From Orientallactaga sibirica (taxonomy: Eukaryota > Chordata > Mammalia > Rodentia > Dipodidae), in NCBI GenBank assembly GCA_036365145.1, contig JAEOAD010001944.1, forward strand, positions 248,001 through 312,000: DNA of 64,000 bases, in the 5' to 3' direction. Positions 52,261 to 60,000 of this stretch are shown piece by piece. The position numbers were made by a program, and so were the translations under genes. Numbering within the stretch: position 1 is the stretch's first letter; the number at the start of each line of letters is the position of its first letter. A model generated the notes under the pieces. The model was given only the letters and a program-made list of their open reading frames with translations, searched no databases and was not told the origin of the DNA.

Positions 52261-53285
52261 CACTTCATTTCTAAAGCAGTTTGTTTAGAAAACATACGTC
52301 TTCATTCCCCAACACTGTACTGTGTGAAATAAGCTAGTTCGGTTCTAGGTATCAGTTGCTTTCCTACGAAGAAGGTTTAGTGTAGCAAGTTCAAACTTTT
52401 CTAGTTAGTGTAGTCTAACAAGATGTACAACTTAGTATTTTCACTTCATTTCTAAAGCAGTTTGTTTAGAAAACATACATCTTCATTGCCGAAAACTGTA
52501 CTGTGTGAAATAAGTTAGTTTGGTTCTAGGAATCAGTTGCTTTCCTAAGAAGAAACTTTAGTGCAGCAACTTCAAACCTTCCTTGTTTGTGTAGTCCAAC
52601 AAGATGTACAACTTATTAGTTTCGATTCATTTGTGAAGTAGTTGTTTAGAAAACAAACATCTTCATTGCCGAACACTGTACAGTGTGAAATAAGCTCGTT
52701 CGGTTATAGGAATCAGTTGCTTTCCTATGAAGAAGCTTTAATGCAGCAAGTTCAAACTTTTCTAGTATGTGTAATCTAACAAGATGTACAACATACTAGA
52801 TTCGCTTCATATCTAAAGTAGTTTCTTTCAGAAACAAACATCTACATTGTCGAAAACTGTACTGTGTGAAATAAGTTAGTTTGGTTCTAGGAATCACTTG
52901 CTTTCCTACGAAGAAGGTTTAGTGCAGCAACTTGAAACCTTCCTTGTTTGTGTAGTCTAACAAGATGTACAACTGACTACTTTTCGCTTCATTTGTAAAG
53001 TAGTTTGTTTAGAAAACAAACATCTTCATTGCGAACACTGTACTGTGTGAAATAAGTTAGTTCGGTTCTAGGAATCAGTTGCTTTCCTACGAAGAAAATT
53101 TAGTGCAGCAACTTCAAACCTAGCTTGTTTGTGTAGTCTAACAAGATATACAACTTAGCAGTTTCACTTCATTTGTAAAGTAGTTTGTTTACAAAACAAA
53201 CATCTTCATTGCCGAACACTGTACTGTGTGAAATAAGCTAGTTCGGTTCTAGGAATCAGTTGCTTTCCTACGAAGAAGGTTTAGT

Positions 53286-53556
53286 GCAGGAAGTTCAAAC
53301 TTTTCTAGTTAGTGTAATCTAACAAGATGTACAACTTAGTAGTTTCACTTCATTTCTATAGCAGTTTTTTTAGAAAACATACATCTTCATTGCGAACACT
53401 GTACTGTGTGAAATAAGTTAGTTTGGTTAGTAGTATGCTTCATTTCTAAAGTTTTTGTTTTGAAAACAAACATCTTCATTGCCGAACACTGTAGTGTGTG
53501 AAATAAGCTAGTTCGGTTCTAGGAATCATTTGCTTTTCTACGAAGAAGGTTTAGTG
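53286..53556 (+). repeat. Composite satellite monomer (~270 bp) beside provirus
   Basis: GCAG landmarks are 270 bp apart, 89 bp more than normal. At about 53425 the sequence jumps from TTAGTTTGGT back to TAGTAGTATGCTTCATTTC. This rearranged monomer lies only about 200 bp left of the provirus edge. Confidence 0.75.
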
Positions 53557-53660
53557 CAGCAACTTCAAACCTTCCTTGTTTGTGCAGTCTAACAAGATGT
53601 ACAACTTACTAGTTTTGGTTCATTTCTAAAGTGTAGAGAGCTGCGAGGTGCCGCGCCTTA

Positions 53661-53669
53661 AAGATGGCG
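53661..53669 (+). promoter_or_regulatory. YY1-like site in U3 of 5' LTR
   Basis: AAGATGGCG fits the AANATGGCG core bound by YY1. The same block stands near the start of IAP LTRs. It is repeated in the 3' LTR at the equivalent position (56531-56539). Confidence 0.5.
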
Positions 53670-53854
53670 CTGGCTTCCGCCTTCCGCCTTCCCGATGGCG
53701 AGTGCTCTCCTGGATAAACAAGTCCTTATTTGGCTTGGGCCGTGATCTAGGCTTGCTTCCGCATATGTGGACCTATCTGCATTCACCACGTGGCACACCA
53801 GGGTTGGCTGTTCAAAGGCTTCTTAAGCTTTGGGCGGGCTTGTCCTGGGCGCGT

Positions 53855-54083
53855 TCAGTCAGTGAGTCAGTGGGAGTCAAGCAGTGAGTCTGTGGGATTG
53901 AGCAGGCAGTCAGTGAGTGAGTCAGTGTGAGTGAGTCAGTGAGTGAGTCAGTGAGTGAGTCAGTGAGTGAGTGAGTGAGGCAGTCAGTGAGTGAGTGAGT
54001 GAGTGAGTGAGTGAGTGAGTGAGTGAGGCAGTCAGTCAGTGAGTGAGTCAGTGAGTGAGTCAGTCAGTCAGTCAGTCAGTCAG
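53855..54083 (+). repeat. CAGT/GAGT tetranucleotide tract in 5' LTR
   Basis: About 229 bp of 4-bp units, mostly GTGA and GTCA in changing order, ending in a pure run of CAGT. It lies between the conserved U3 and the AATAAA signal. The 3' LTR version differs in length and unit order, as expected from replication slippage. Confidence 0.95.
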
Positions 54084-54103
54084 AAGATTGTTCAAGGTTC
54101 CTG

Positions 54104-54109
54104 AATAAA
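54104..54109 (+). terminator. Polyadenylation signal, 5' LTR
   Basis: AATAAA within CCTGAATAAACTGCTG, about 58 bp before the LTR end. The same signal is at 56993-56998 in the 3' LTR and, inverted, at 63854-63859. Confidence 0.75.
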
Positions 54110-54169
54110 CTGCTGAAAGAAGAGTCCGAGTGTTGCGTCTTCCTTGCTGGTCGAGGCAGTCGCGACAAA

Positions 54170-54187
54170 TGGTGGCCCGTACGGGGA
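54170..54187 (+). other. Primer-binding site, tRNA-Ile type
   Basis: TGGTGGCCCGTACGGGGA, two bases after the LTR end, is complementary over all 18 positions to the 3' end (with CCA) of mammalian tRNA-Ile(AAU) as I know it. It would prime minus-strand DNA synthesis. IAPs use tRNA-Phe and MMTV-type viruses use tRNA-Lys, so this marks a different lineage or a primer switch. Confidence 0.9.
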
Positions 54188-54585
54188 ACTCAGAACTTGC
54201 AGGGCAGCTAGCTGGTAAGTTCCAGGTAAGTGGACAAAAAGGGTAAAGGCAAGTTTTCCGGTAGAGAGACGATAAGGTCCCATAGCAAAATGGGCAATAC
54301 ATCTTCCAGTATTAGGGTTAAAAGGCGCCACAATAAGGTTTCCTTAGAGGAAACGCAGTGAGAAGATTTCTTAAGAATGATAGCTGGCCAATTAATGTAT
54401 ATTTGTTCGTGTGTCTTATTAGTGTATAAAAGTTGGTTAACCTCATGTGGTGTATTTGTGTTGTAGTGTGTCTAGTCATATTACATAGGGCAAACGAGAA
54501 TGATTCAGAAGCAGTTTTTAAAAAAAAAAATTTTTTAGAGGAGGTGAGAGAAGAGCGCTCGAGTAAAACATCTAAAAGAAAAAGT
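54188..54585 (+). other. Leader region with splice-donor-like words and a vestigial Gag-like start
   Basis: After the primer site the leader contains CTGGTAAGTTCC and AGGTAAGTGG (54212-54231), two consensus-like splice donors. An ATG at 54290 opens a 23-codon frame starting Met-Gly-Asn-Thr-Ser-Ser, which looks like an N-myristoylation signal of a retroviral Gag, and stops at TGA. The rest, to about 54585, is A+T-rich with stops in every frame and no domain I recognise. I regard the short frame as a possible remnant of a gag start; this is weak evidence. Confidence 0.5.
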
Positions 54586-54730
54586 AAGGTTCCTGAATAA
54601 ACTGTTGAAAGAAGAGTCTGAAGAGGGACTCAGAACTTTCTGCAGTCAGGGCAGTAGTAAGGTTCCTGAATAAACTGTTGAAAGAAGAGTCCGAAGAGGG
54701 ACTCAGAACTTTCTGCAGTCAGGGCAGTGC
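54586..54730 (+). repeat. 73-bp direct repeat made of LTR-end and leader sequence
   Basis: Two copies, 54586-54658 and 54659-54730. Each begins AAGGTTCCTGAATAAACTG, a copy of the LTR polyadenylation-signal region, and runs into GACTCAGAACTTTCTGCAG, which resembles the sequence just after the primer site. Primer site and intervening U5 are missing, so these are internal scars of an LTR-leader rearrangement. Confidence 0.85.
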
Positions 54731-54810
54731 ACTGGTAAGTTCCCAGGTAAGGTGGGAATCCGCGACTTTTGCAGCGGGAAAGTTCCCAGGTAAGGTGGGA
54801 ATCCAGCGAC
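54731..54810 (+). repeat. Repeated splice-donor-like leader segment
   Basis: AGTTCCCAGGTAAGGTGGG occurs twice, at 54738 and 54781, preceded by ACTGGTAAGTTCC. With the copy near 54212 the leader thus carries several GGTAAG donors in a row. It directly precedes the gag matrix fragment. Confidence 0.75.
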
Positions 54811-54823
54811 AAAAGCGGGAATT

Positions 54824-55192
54824 TTGCTCCTCTCGGAGAAAAAGAGGGAGCAGGAAGGGTTCATGTGTAGCGAACCAAAAGTAAAAGTTTTAAAAGAATT
54901 TTTTTGCAAGTGTAGCCATGGGAACTTTCTCACTCGCACCCAATTTTTGGCTCTGAATGAGCTGCTTCGTTCAAAAAACTTAAAGATAAAGGGGAGTACC
55001 CTGGAGAGGTTCCTGGAGGAATGTGATGCCATAGCCCCTTGGTTTGTGCGCTCTGGAAGTCTTACAATCCCTTCATGGGAAAATTTGGGCGAAGATCTTG
55101 ATTTTGCAGCAGACCAAGGCACGCTTAAGGGCGGGGTAAAATCGATCTGGAGGTTAGTGAGGAACTGCCTCGAGGAAAAAAGGTCGAAATAG
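54824..55192 (+). pseudogene. gag: gag matrix-domain fragment (betaretroviral p10/MA type), broken
   Basis: A 122-codon open frame. From residue 14 (second Met, at 54863, the more likely start) it resembles the N-terminal matrix domain of betaretroviral Gag: an amphipathic helix region (residues 20-50), an Ala-Pro-Trp-Phe motif at 71-74, an aromatic/Gly segment around Trp85, and a Trp109-containing helix near 108-116. Gag normally has Gly at position 2 for myristoylation. Here the codon after the 54863 Met encodes Cys, so membrane targeting would be impaired. The frame stops at TAG 55190. Gag-like coding seems to continue in another frame from 55200 to about 55309, then is cut by an A-run and a SINE. 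No capsid or nucleocapsid sequence follows. It cannot make a functional Gag. Confidence 0.7.
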
Positions 55193-55199
55193 GCAAACA

Positions 55200-55309
55200 A
55201 TGAAAAAGAGGCAAAAACAAAGAACAACTTATCCAACATTTGAGCTAGATTCAGAGTCTACGGATTCTAAAGAAGGGCTGCAGGCTCTCATAAAACAAAT
55301 GAAAAGATC
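55200..55309 (+). pseudogene. Possible continuation of gag in a second frame
   Basis: About 36 codons from ATG 55200, rich in Lys, Glu, Ser and Thr, ending where a 21-base A-run begins. It lies a few bases after the matrix-fragment stop, in a different frame. Its acidic, Ser-rich character fits the linker that follows matrix in betaretroviral Gag, but I cannot match it to a named domain. The open frame that continues to 55523 reads through the SINE and is not meaningful. Confidence 0.4.
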
Positions 55310-55330
55310 AAAAAAAAAAAAAAAAAAAAA
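55310..55330 (+). repeat. Poly(A) run
   Basis: Twenty-one A in a row, followed by GAGAGAGAGGGGG. It may be an expanded A-rich target of the adjacent SINE, or the tail of an older retroposed piece. Confidence 0.9.
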
Positions 55331-55358
55331 GAGAGAGAGGGGGAATCCCGGGAAAAAA

Positions 55359-55471
55359 GCCGGGTGTGGTGGCTCAGGCCATCCCAGCACATGGGAGGCA
55401 GAGCAGGACTGCCACAAGTTCAAAGCCAGCCTGGTCTACATAGTGAGTTCCAGGGCAGCCAGGAAAAGCAG
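55359..55471 (+). mobile_element. B1-type SINE, partial
   Basis: Begins GCCGGGTGTGGTGGCTCA and contains ATCCCAGCAC, GGGAGGCAGAG, AGTTCAAAGCCAGCCTGG and TCTACATAGTGAGTTCCAG, the order of a rodent B1 (7SL-derived) element. The box A region (GTGGTGGCTCA) and box B-like GTTCAAAGCC are visible. A few bases are missing after GGCTCA, and the 3' end and A-tail are not clear. It is the best evidence that the host is a rodent. Confidence 0.9.
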
Positions 55472-55702
55472 AGGCACTGAGACTGGTTTTAGGTTACTGG
55501 AGCTTCTATTGTCAACGCATTAGCAATCTTAAGGAAGGTGGAAGGAAGGTGTCCTGACTTGATTTACATTAAAACAATGGAGAGGATGCCTGAGGAAAGA
55601 CTGTAAAAAATGCAAATTCTTGGAAAGAGCTGACTGGAGAAGGAACCTGCTTTTTGACATTTTACATCATATACGGTTTTCAGTTTACGGGGGCTAGGGA
55701 CA
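55472..55702 (+). other. Unassigned internal sequence of provirus
   Basis: About 230 bp between the SINE and the next interspersed element. Stops occur in all plus-strand frames within short distances, and no retroviral motif is evident. It may be decayed gag, pol or env DNA or another old insert; I cannot tell which. Confidence 0.4.
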
Positions 55703-55875
55703 GAATGTGGTGGTTTGATTCAGGTGTCCCCCATAAACTTCAAGTGTTCTGAATGTGTTCTGAATGCTATGTTCCCAGCTGATGGCAATTTGGGAATTAA
55801 CACCTCCTGGAGGCAGCAGTATTGTTGGGGCGGGCTTATGGGTATTATAACCAGCTTCCCCTTGCCAGTGTTTTG
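55703..55875 (+). mobile_element. Fragment of an interspersed repeat (GTGGTGGTTTGA type)
   Basis: Starts GAATGTGGTGGTTTGATTC and contains CCCCCATAAACTTCAAG, TCCCAGCTGATGG and CTCCTGGAGGCAGCAG. I recall similar high-copy sequence from rodent genomes, possibly jerboa, but cannot name the family without a search. An 11-bp word, GTGTTCTGAAT, is tandemly doubled at 55744-55765. It separates the gag side from the env side of the provirus. Confidence 0.45.
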
Positions 55876-55958
55876 ACCAATGCTAGCCTCGCAGCCGCCG
55901 TGGCTCAGTTAACTCAAAATATATAAATTATACTAGGGCTGCAAATTTATCCAGATTT
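55876..55958 (+). other. Short unassigned stretch before env remnant
   Basis: A+T-rich after the first 35 bp. It holds no ORF or motif I can support. It joins the interspersed fragment to the env-like sequence. Confidence 0.4.
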
Positions 55959-56296
55959 TTGTTTAGTTTTCTATTACAGAATTGGTCGCTTGAATTTGAA
56001 GATACCTTAAGAGAACTGAGACTGGCAGTAGTTAATGTGAATTCTACCTGCATGGACCTCTCCTTTGCCTCTGGATTGTCATCTTGGCTGATCTCCGCTA
56101 TGAATCATCTGAAGGAATGGGCGGGTTTGGGTGCTCTTTAGCAGGCCTTCTGTTACTGGTCTCTCTGGTTTGCTTGTGGTGTCTGTGTAAAATCAGGGTC
56201 ACGCAATGACGGGATGCAGCTATGATCATTCAAGCCTTTACTGCCATAGAGGCTGCACAGTCCCCCTAAGTCTGGCTGGCTACAACTAAAAGTTAA
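55959..56296 (+). pseudogene. env: env transmembrane-subunit C-terminal remnant, frameshifted
   Basis: An open frame from 55959 to TAG 56141 encodes about 60 residues with a Leu/Glu-rich helix, an Asn-Ser-Thr glycosylation site near residue 28 and a Trp-containing segment, like the membrane-proximal ectodomain of a betaretroviral TM subunit. At about 56127-56131 the coding potential moves to another frame, where a run of Leu, Val, Ser and Cys codons (56138-56188) gives a typical membrane anchor followed by a basic tail. That frame has an in-frame TGA at 56207 and a TAA at 56267. The surface subunit, the fusion peptide and most of TM are absent. The remnant is non-functional. Confidence 0.6.
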
Positions 56297-56315
56297 TCTT
56301 CTTTCTACTCAGGTT

Positions 56316-56476
56316 GCGAGGCTAAGCACTGCACTCTGGGTTAGCCCTAAAAATCCAGAGAAGAGCATGTTTGATTGCATGCGGGTTGATGCCCCAGATC
56401 CCGCCTCTGAGAAAAAGGCATCAGGGTTGCAAAAATACACATCATCAGAGATCAGACCTCTACTCTTACCTGTGGC
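56316..56476 (+). promoter_or_regulatory. RTE-like RNA export element in provirus 3' UTR
   Basis: The stretch starts GCGAGGCTAAGCACTGCAC, has TTGATTGCATG near its middle and ends GATCAGACCTCTAC plus CTTACCTGTGG. I know these three blocks, in this order, from the RNA transport element (RTE) of mouse IAP retroelements, a structured RNA that promotes nuclear export of unspliced RNA. Position between env and the polypurine tract also agrees. The spacing is shorter than the 226-nt IAP element, and I have not folded it. The 121-codon open frame beginning at 56371 runs through this element into the LTR and is not a gene. Confidence 0.65.
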
Positions 56477-56488
56477 TTGTTTTAAAAC

Positions 56489-56500
56489 AAAAAGGGGGAA
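56489..56500 (+). other. Polypurine tract
   Basis: AAAAAGGGGGAA, one base before the TG of the 3' LTR, is the expected primer for plus-strand DNA synthesis. Confidence 0.9.
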
Positions 56501-56726
56501 CTGTAGAGAGCTGCGAGGTGCCGCGCCTTAAAGATGGCGCTGGCTTCCGCCTTCCGCCTTCCCGATGGCGAGTGCTCTCCTGGATAAACAAGTCCTTATT
56601 TGGCTTGGGCCGTGATCTAGGCTTGCTTCCGCATATGTGGACCTATCTGCATTCACCACGTGGCACACCAGGGTTGGCTGTTCAAAGGCTTCTTAAGCTT
56701 TGGGCGAGCTTGTCCTGGTCAGCGTT

Positions 56727-56972
56727 CAGTCAGTGAGTCAGTGAGGGAGTCAAGAGTGAGTCTGTGAGGAGTGAGTGGCAGTCAGTGAGTGAGTCAGTCA
56801 GTGAGTCAGTGAGTGAGTCAGTGAGGCAGGAGTGAGTGAGTGAGTGAGTGAGTGAGTGAGTGAGTGAGTGAGTGAGTGAGTCAGTGAGTGAGTGAGTGAG
56901 TGAGTGAGTGAGGCAGTCAGTGAGTGAGTCAGTGAGTGAGTCAGTCAGTCAGTCAGTCAGTCAGTCAGTCAG
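56727..56972 (+). repeat. CAGT/GAGT tetranucleotide tract in 3' LTR
   Basis: About 246 bp of GTGA and GTCA units with a long pure GAGT run (about 56830-56880) and a terminal pure CAGT run. It is the counterpart of 53855-54083 but differs in length and internal order. Confidence 0.95.
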
Positions 56973-56992
56973 AAGATTGTTCAAGGTTCCTG

Positions 56993-56998
56993 AATAAA
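56993..56998 (+). terminator. Polyadenylation signal, 3' LTR
   Basis: AATAAA in the same context as in the 5' LTR. It would direct 3' end formation of the proviral transcript. Confidence 0.75.
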
Positions 56999-57042
56999 CT
57001 GCTGAAAGAAGAGTCCGAGCGTTGCGTCTTCCTTGCTGGTCG

Positions 57043-60000
57043 TGCTTTCCTACTGAAGAAGGTTTAGTGCAGCAACTTGAAACCTTCCTTGATTGTGTAG
57101 TCTAACAAGATATACAACTTACTAGTTTCGCTTCATTTCTAAAGTAGTTTCTTTAGAAAACAAACATCTTCATTGCCGAACACTGTACTGTGTGAAATAA
57201 GCTCGTTCGGTTCTAGGAATCAGTTGCTTTCCTACGAAGAAGGTTTAGTGCAGCAAGTTCAAACTTTTCTAGTTATTGTAATCTAACAATATGTACAACA
57301 TACTAGATTCGCTTCATATCTAAAGTAGTTTCTTTCAAAAACAAATATCTTCATTGCCGAAAACTGTACTGTGTGAAATAAGTTAGTTCGGTTCTAGGAT
57401 TCAGTTGCTTTCCTATGAAGAAGGTTTAGTGCAGCAACTTGTAACCTTCCTTGTTTGTGTAGTCTAACAAGATGTACAACGTACTACTTTCACTTCATTT
57501 GTAAAGTAGTTTGTTTAGAAAACAAACATCATCATTGCCGAACACTGTACTGTGTGAAATAACCTAGCTTGGTTCTAGGAATCAGTTGCTTTCCTACGAC
57601 GAAGGTTTAGTGCTGTAAGTTCAAATATTTCTAGTTAGTGTAATTTAAGAAGATGTACAAATTAGTAGTTTCGCTTCATTTCTAAAGCAGTTGGTTTAGA
57701 AAACATACATCTTCATTGGCGACACTGTACTGTGTGAAGTAAGCTAGTTCGGTTCTAGGAATCAGTTCCTTTCGTCCGAAGAAGGTTTAGTGCAGCAAGT
57801 TCAAACATTTCTAGTTAGTGTAATCTAACAAGATGTCCAACTTAGTAGTTTCACTTCATTTCTAAAGCAGTTTGTTTAGAACACATACATCTTCATTGCC
57901 GAAAACTGTACTGTGTGAAATAAGTTAGTTCGGTTCTAGGAATCAGTTGCTTTCCCTCACGAAGAAGGTTTAGTTCAGCAACTTCAAAACTTCCTTGTTT
58001 GTGTAGTATAACAAGATGTACAACTTACTAGTTTAGCTTCATTTCTAAAGTAGTTTGTTTAGAAAACCAACATCTTCATTGCGATAACTGAACTGTGTGA
58101 AATAAGTTAGTTCGGTTCTAGGAATCAGTTGCTTTCCCTCTGAAGAAGATTTAGTGCAGCAACTTTAAACCTTCCTTGTTTGTGTAGTCTAACAAGATGT
58201 ACAACTTTGCAGTTTCGCTTCATTTGTAAAGTAGTTTGTTTAGAAAACAAACATCTTCATTGCCGAACACTGTACTGTGTGAAATAAGCTAGTTCGGTTC
58301 TAGGAATCAGTTGCTTCCCTACGAAGAAGGTTTAGTGCAGCAAGTTCAAACCTTTCTAGTTAGTGTAATCTAACAAGATGTACAACTTAGTAGTTTCACT
58401 TCATTTCTAAAGCAGTTTGTTTAGAAAACATACATCTTCATTGCCGAAAACTGTACCGTGTGAAATAAGTAAGTTCGGTTCTAGGAATCAGTTGCTTTCC
58501 TACGAAGAAGGTTTAGTGCAGCAAGTTCAAACATTTCTAGTTAGTGTAATCTAACAAGATGTACAACTTAGTAGTTTCACTTCATTTCTAAAGTAGTTTG
58601 TTTAGAAAACAAATATCTTCATTGCGAACACTGTACTGTGTGAAATAAGCTCGTTGGTCCTAGGAATCAGTTGCTTACCTCTGAAGAAGGTTTAGTGCAG
58701 CAAGTTCAAATTTTTCTAGTTAGTGTAATCTAACAAGATGTACAACATACTAGATTTGCTTCATAACTAAAGTACTTTGTTTAAAAACAAACATCTTCAT
58801 TGCCCAAAACTGTACTGTGTGAAATAAGTTAGTTTGGTTCTAGGATTCAGTTGCTTTTCCTACGAAGAAAGTTTAGTGCACCAACTTCAAACCTTCCTTG
58901 TTTGTGTAGTCTAACAAGATGTACATCTTAGCAGTTTCGATTCATTTGTATAAGTAGTTTGTTTAGAAAAAAACATCTTCATTGCTGAACACTGTACTGT
59001 GTGAAATAAGCTCGTTCGGTTCTAGGAATCAGTTCCTTTCATCCGAAGAAAGGTTTAGTGCAGCAAGTTCAAACTTTTTCTAGATAGTGTAGTCTAACAA
59101 GATGTACAACTTAGTAGTTTCACTTCATTTCTAAAGCAGTTTGTTTAGAAAACATACATCTTCATTGCCGAAAACTGTACTGTGTGAAATAAGTTAGTTT
59201 GGTTCTAGGAATCAGTTGCTTTCCTACTGAAGAAAGTTTAGTGCAGCAACTTCAAACCTTCCTTGTTTGTGTAGTATAACAAGATGTACAACTTACTAAT
59301 TTCGCTTCATTTCTAAAGTAGTTTGTTAAGAAAACAAACATCTTCATTGCCGAACACTGTACTGTGTGAAATAAGCTAGTTCGGTTCTAGGAATCAGTTG
59401 CTTTCCTACGAAGAAGCTTTAGTGCAGCAAGTTCAAAGTATTCTAGTTAGTGTATTCTAACAAGATGTACAACATACTATATTCGCTTCATATCTAAAGT
59501 AGTTTCTTTCAGAAACAAACATCTTCATTGTCTAAAACTGTACAGTGTGAAATAAGTTAGTTGGTTCTAGGAATCAGTTGCTTTCCTACGAAGAAGGTTT
59601 AGTTCAGCACCTTCAAAACTTCCTTGTTTTGTGTAGTATAACAAGATGTACAACTTACTAGTTTCGCTTCATTTCTAAAGCAGTTTGTTAAGAAAACAAA
59701 CATCTTCATTGCCGAAAACTGTACTGTGTGAAATAAGTTAGTTCGATTCTAGGAATCTGTTACTTTCCTACGAAGAAGGTTAAGTGCAGCAACTTGAAAC
59801 CTTCCTTGTTTGTGTAGTCTAACAAGATGTACAACTAACTAGTTTCGCTTCATTTCTAAAGTAGTTTGTTAAGAAAACAAACATCTTCATTGCCGAACAC
59901 TGTACTGTGTGAAATAAGTTAGTTCGGTTCTAGGAATCAGTTCCTTTCCTCCGAAGAAGGCTTAGTGCAGCAAGTTCAAACATTTCTAGTTAGTGGAATC

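Larger units (their letters stand above)
7444..53631 (+). repeat. Satellite array, ~181-bp monomer, segment 2
   Basis: About 255 monomers in the same orientation and of the same types as segment 1, uninterrupted by other DNA. The phase is kept except at a few composite or shortened monomers (about 8072-8303, 38053-38133, 53286-53556). Nested higher-order duplications are listed separately. Small open frames of 62 codons at 21567, 30535 and 51378 are simply the same satellite stretch translated in monomers that lack the usual stops. No gene is supported anywhere in this segment. Confidence 0.98.
53632..54167 (+). mobile_element. 5' LTR of provirus
   Basis: A 536-bp LTR beginning TGTAGAGAGCTGCG and ending CGCGACA, followed by AA and the primer-binding site. 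U3 includes AAGATGGCG (53661-53669), which matches the YY1 core found in IAP LTRs. A 229-bp CAGT/GAGT tract comes next, then AATAAA at 54104-54109, then a short GT/CT-rich U5. I see no convincing TATA box. The open frame of 79 codons at 53648 simply runs through this non-coding LTR. Confidence 0.92.
53632..57042 (+). mobile_element. Defective betaretrovirus-like provirus (non-autonomous)
   Basis: A 3.4-kb two-LTR element in plus orientation: 5' LTR, two-base spacer, tRNA-Ile primer-binding site, rearranged leader, gag matrix fragment, B1 SINE, unassigned DNA, env tail, RTE-like export element, polypurine tract, 3' LTR. The LTR starts are nearly identical over their first 200 bp, so insertion is recent relative to internal decay. 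Either a defective master element was mobilised in trans, or gene conversion homogenised the LTRs. No protease, reverse transcriptase or integrase sequence is visible. No target-site duplication is found. The left flank stops in CTAAAG and the right flank resumes 80 bp further on in the monomer, consistent with a deletion at the right edge. The U3 start shares an AAGATGGCGCTG block with IAP LTRs, but the primer site differs from the tRNA-Phe site of IAPs. Confidence 0.9.
56502..57042 (+). mobile_element. 3' LTR of provirus, 3' end truncated
   Basis: A 541-bp match to the 5' LTR from TGTAGAGAGC to GCTGGTCG. The last 14 bp of the 5' LTR (AGGCAGTCGCGACA) are missing, and satellite (TGCTTTCCTAC) follows directly. 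The first 200 bp match the 5' LTR almost exactly. The tetranucleotide tract (56727-56972) is longer and ordered differently. AATAAA stands at 56993-56998. Confidence 0.92.

Noticed and set aside
1..53631. CRISPR array
   Set aside because: Repeats are contiguous 181-bp monomers with no unique spacers, and the host is a mammal.
53648..53887. 79-codon and 121-codon plus-strand frames in the LTRs (also 56371-56736)
   Set aside because: They are chance frames in LTR and 3' UTR DNA, shared only because the LTRs are copies of each other.
54170..54187. tRNA gene fragment at the primer-binding site
   Set aside because: Only the 18-nt complement of a tRNA 3' end is present; there is no cloverleaf or pol III box, and its position after the LTR explains it.
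54072..55239. Several minus-strand frames (60-178 codons) across the leader and gag
   Set aside because: They are antisense shadows of repeated leader and gag sequence, with no recognisable domain.
55310..55358. A-run as the tail of the B1 element
   Set aside because: The SINE is in plus orientation, so its tail should follow, not precede, its body.
54188..56300. Protease, reverse transcriptase or integrase gene in the provirus
   Set aside because: No Asp-Thr/Ser-Gly, YxDD or zinc-binding/DDE patterns appear in any frame, and the internal region is too short.
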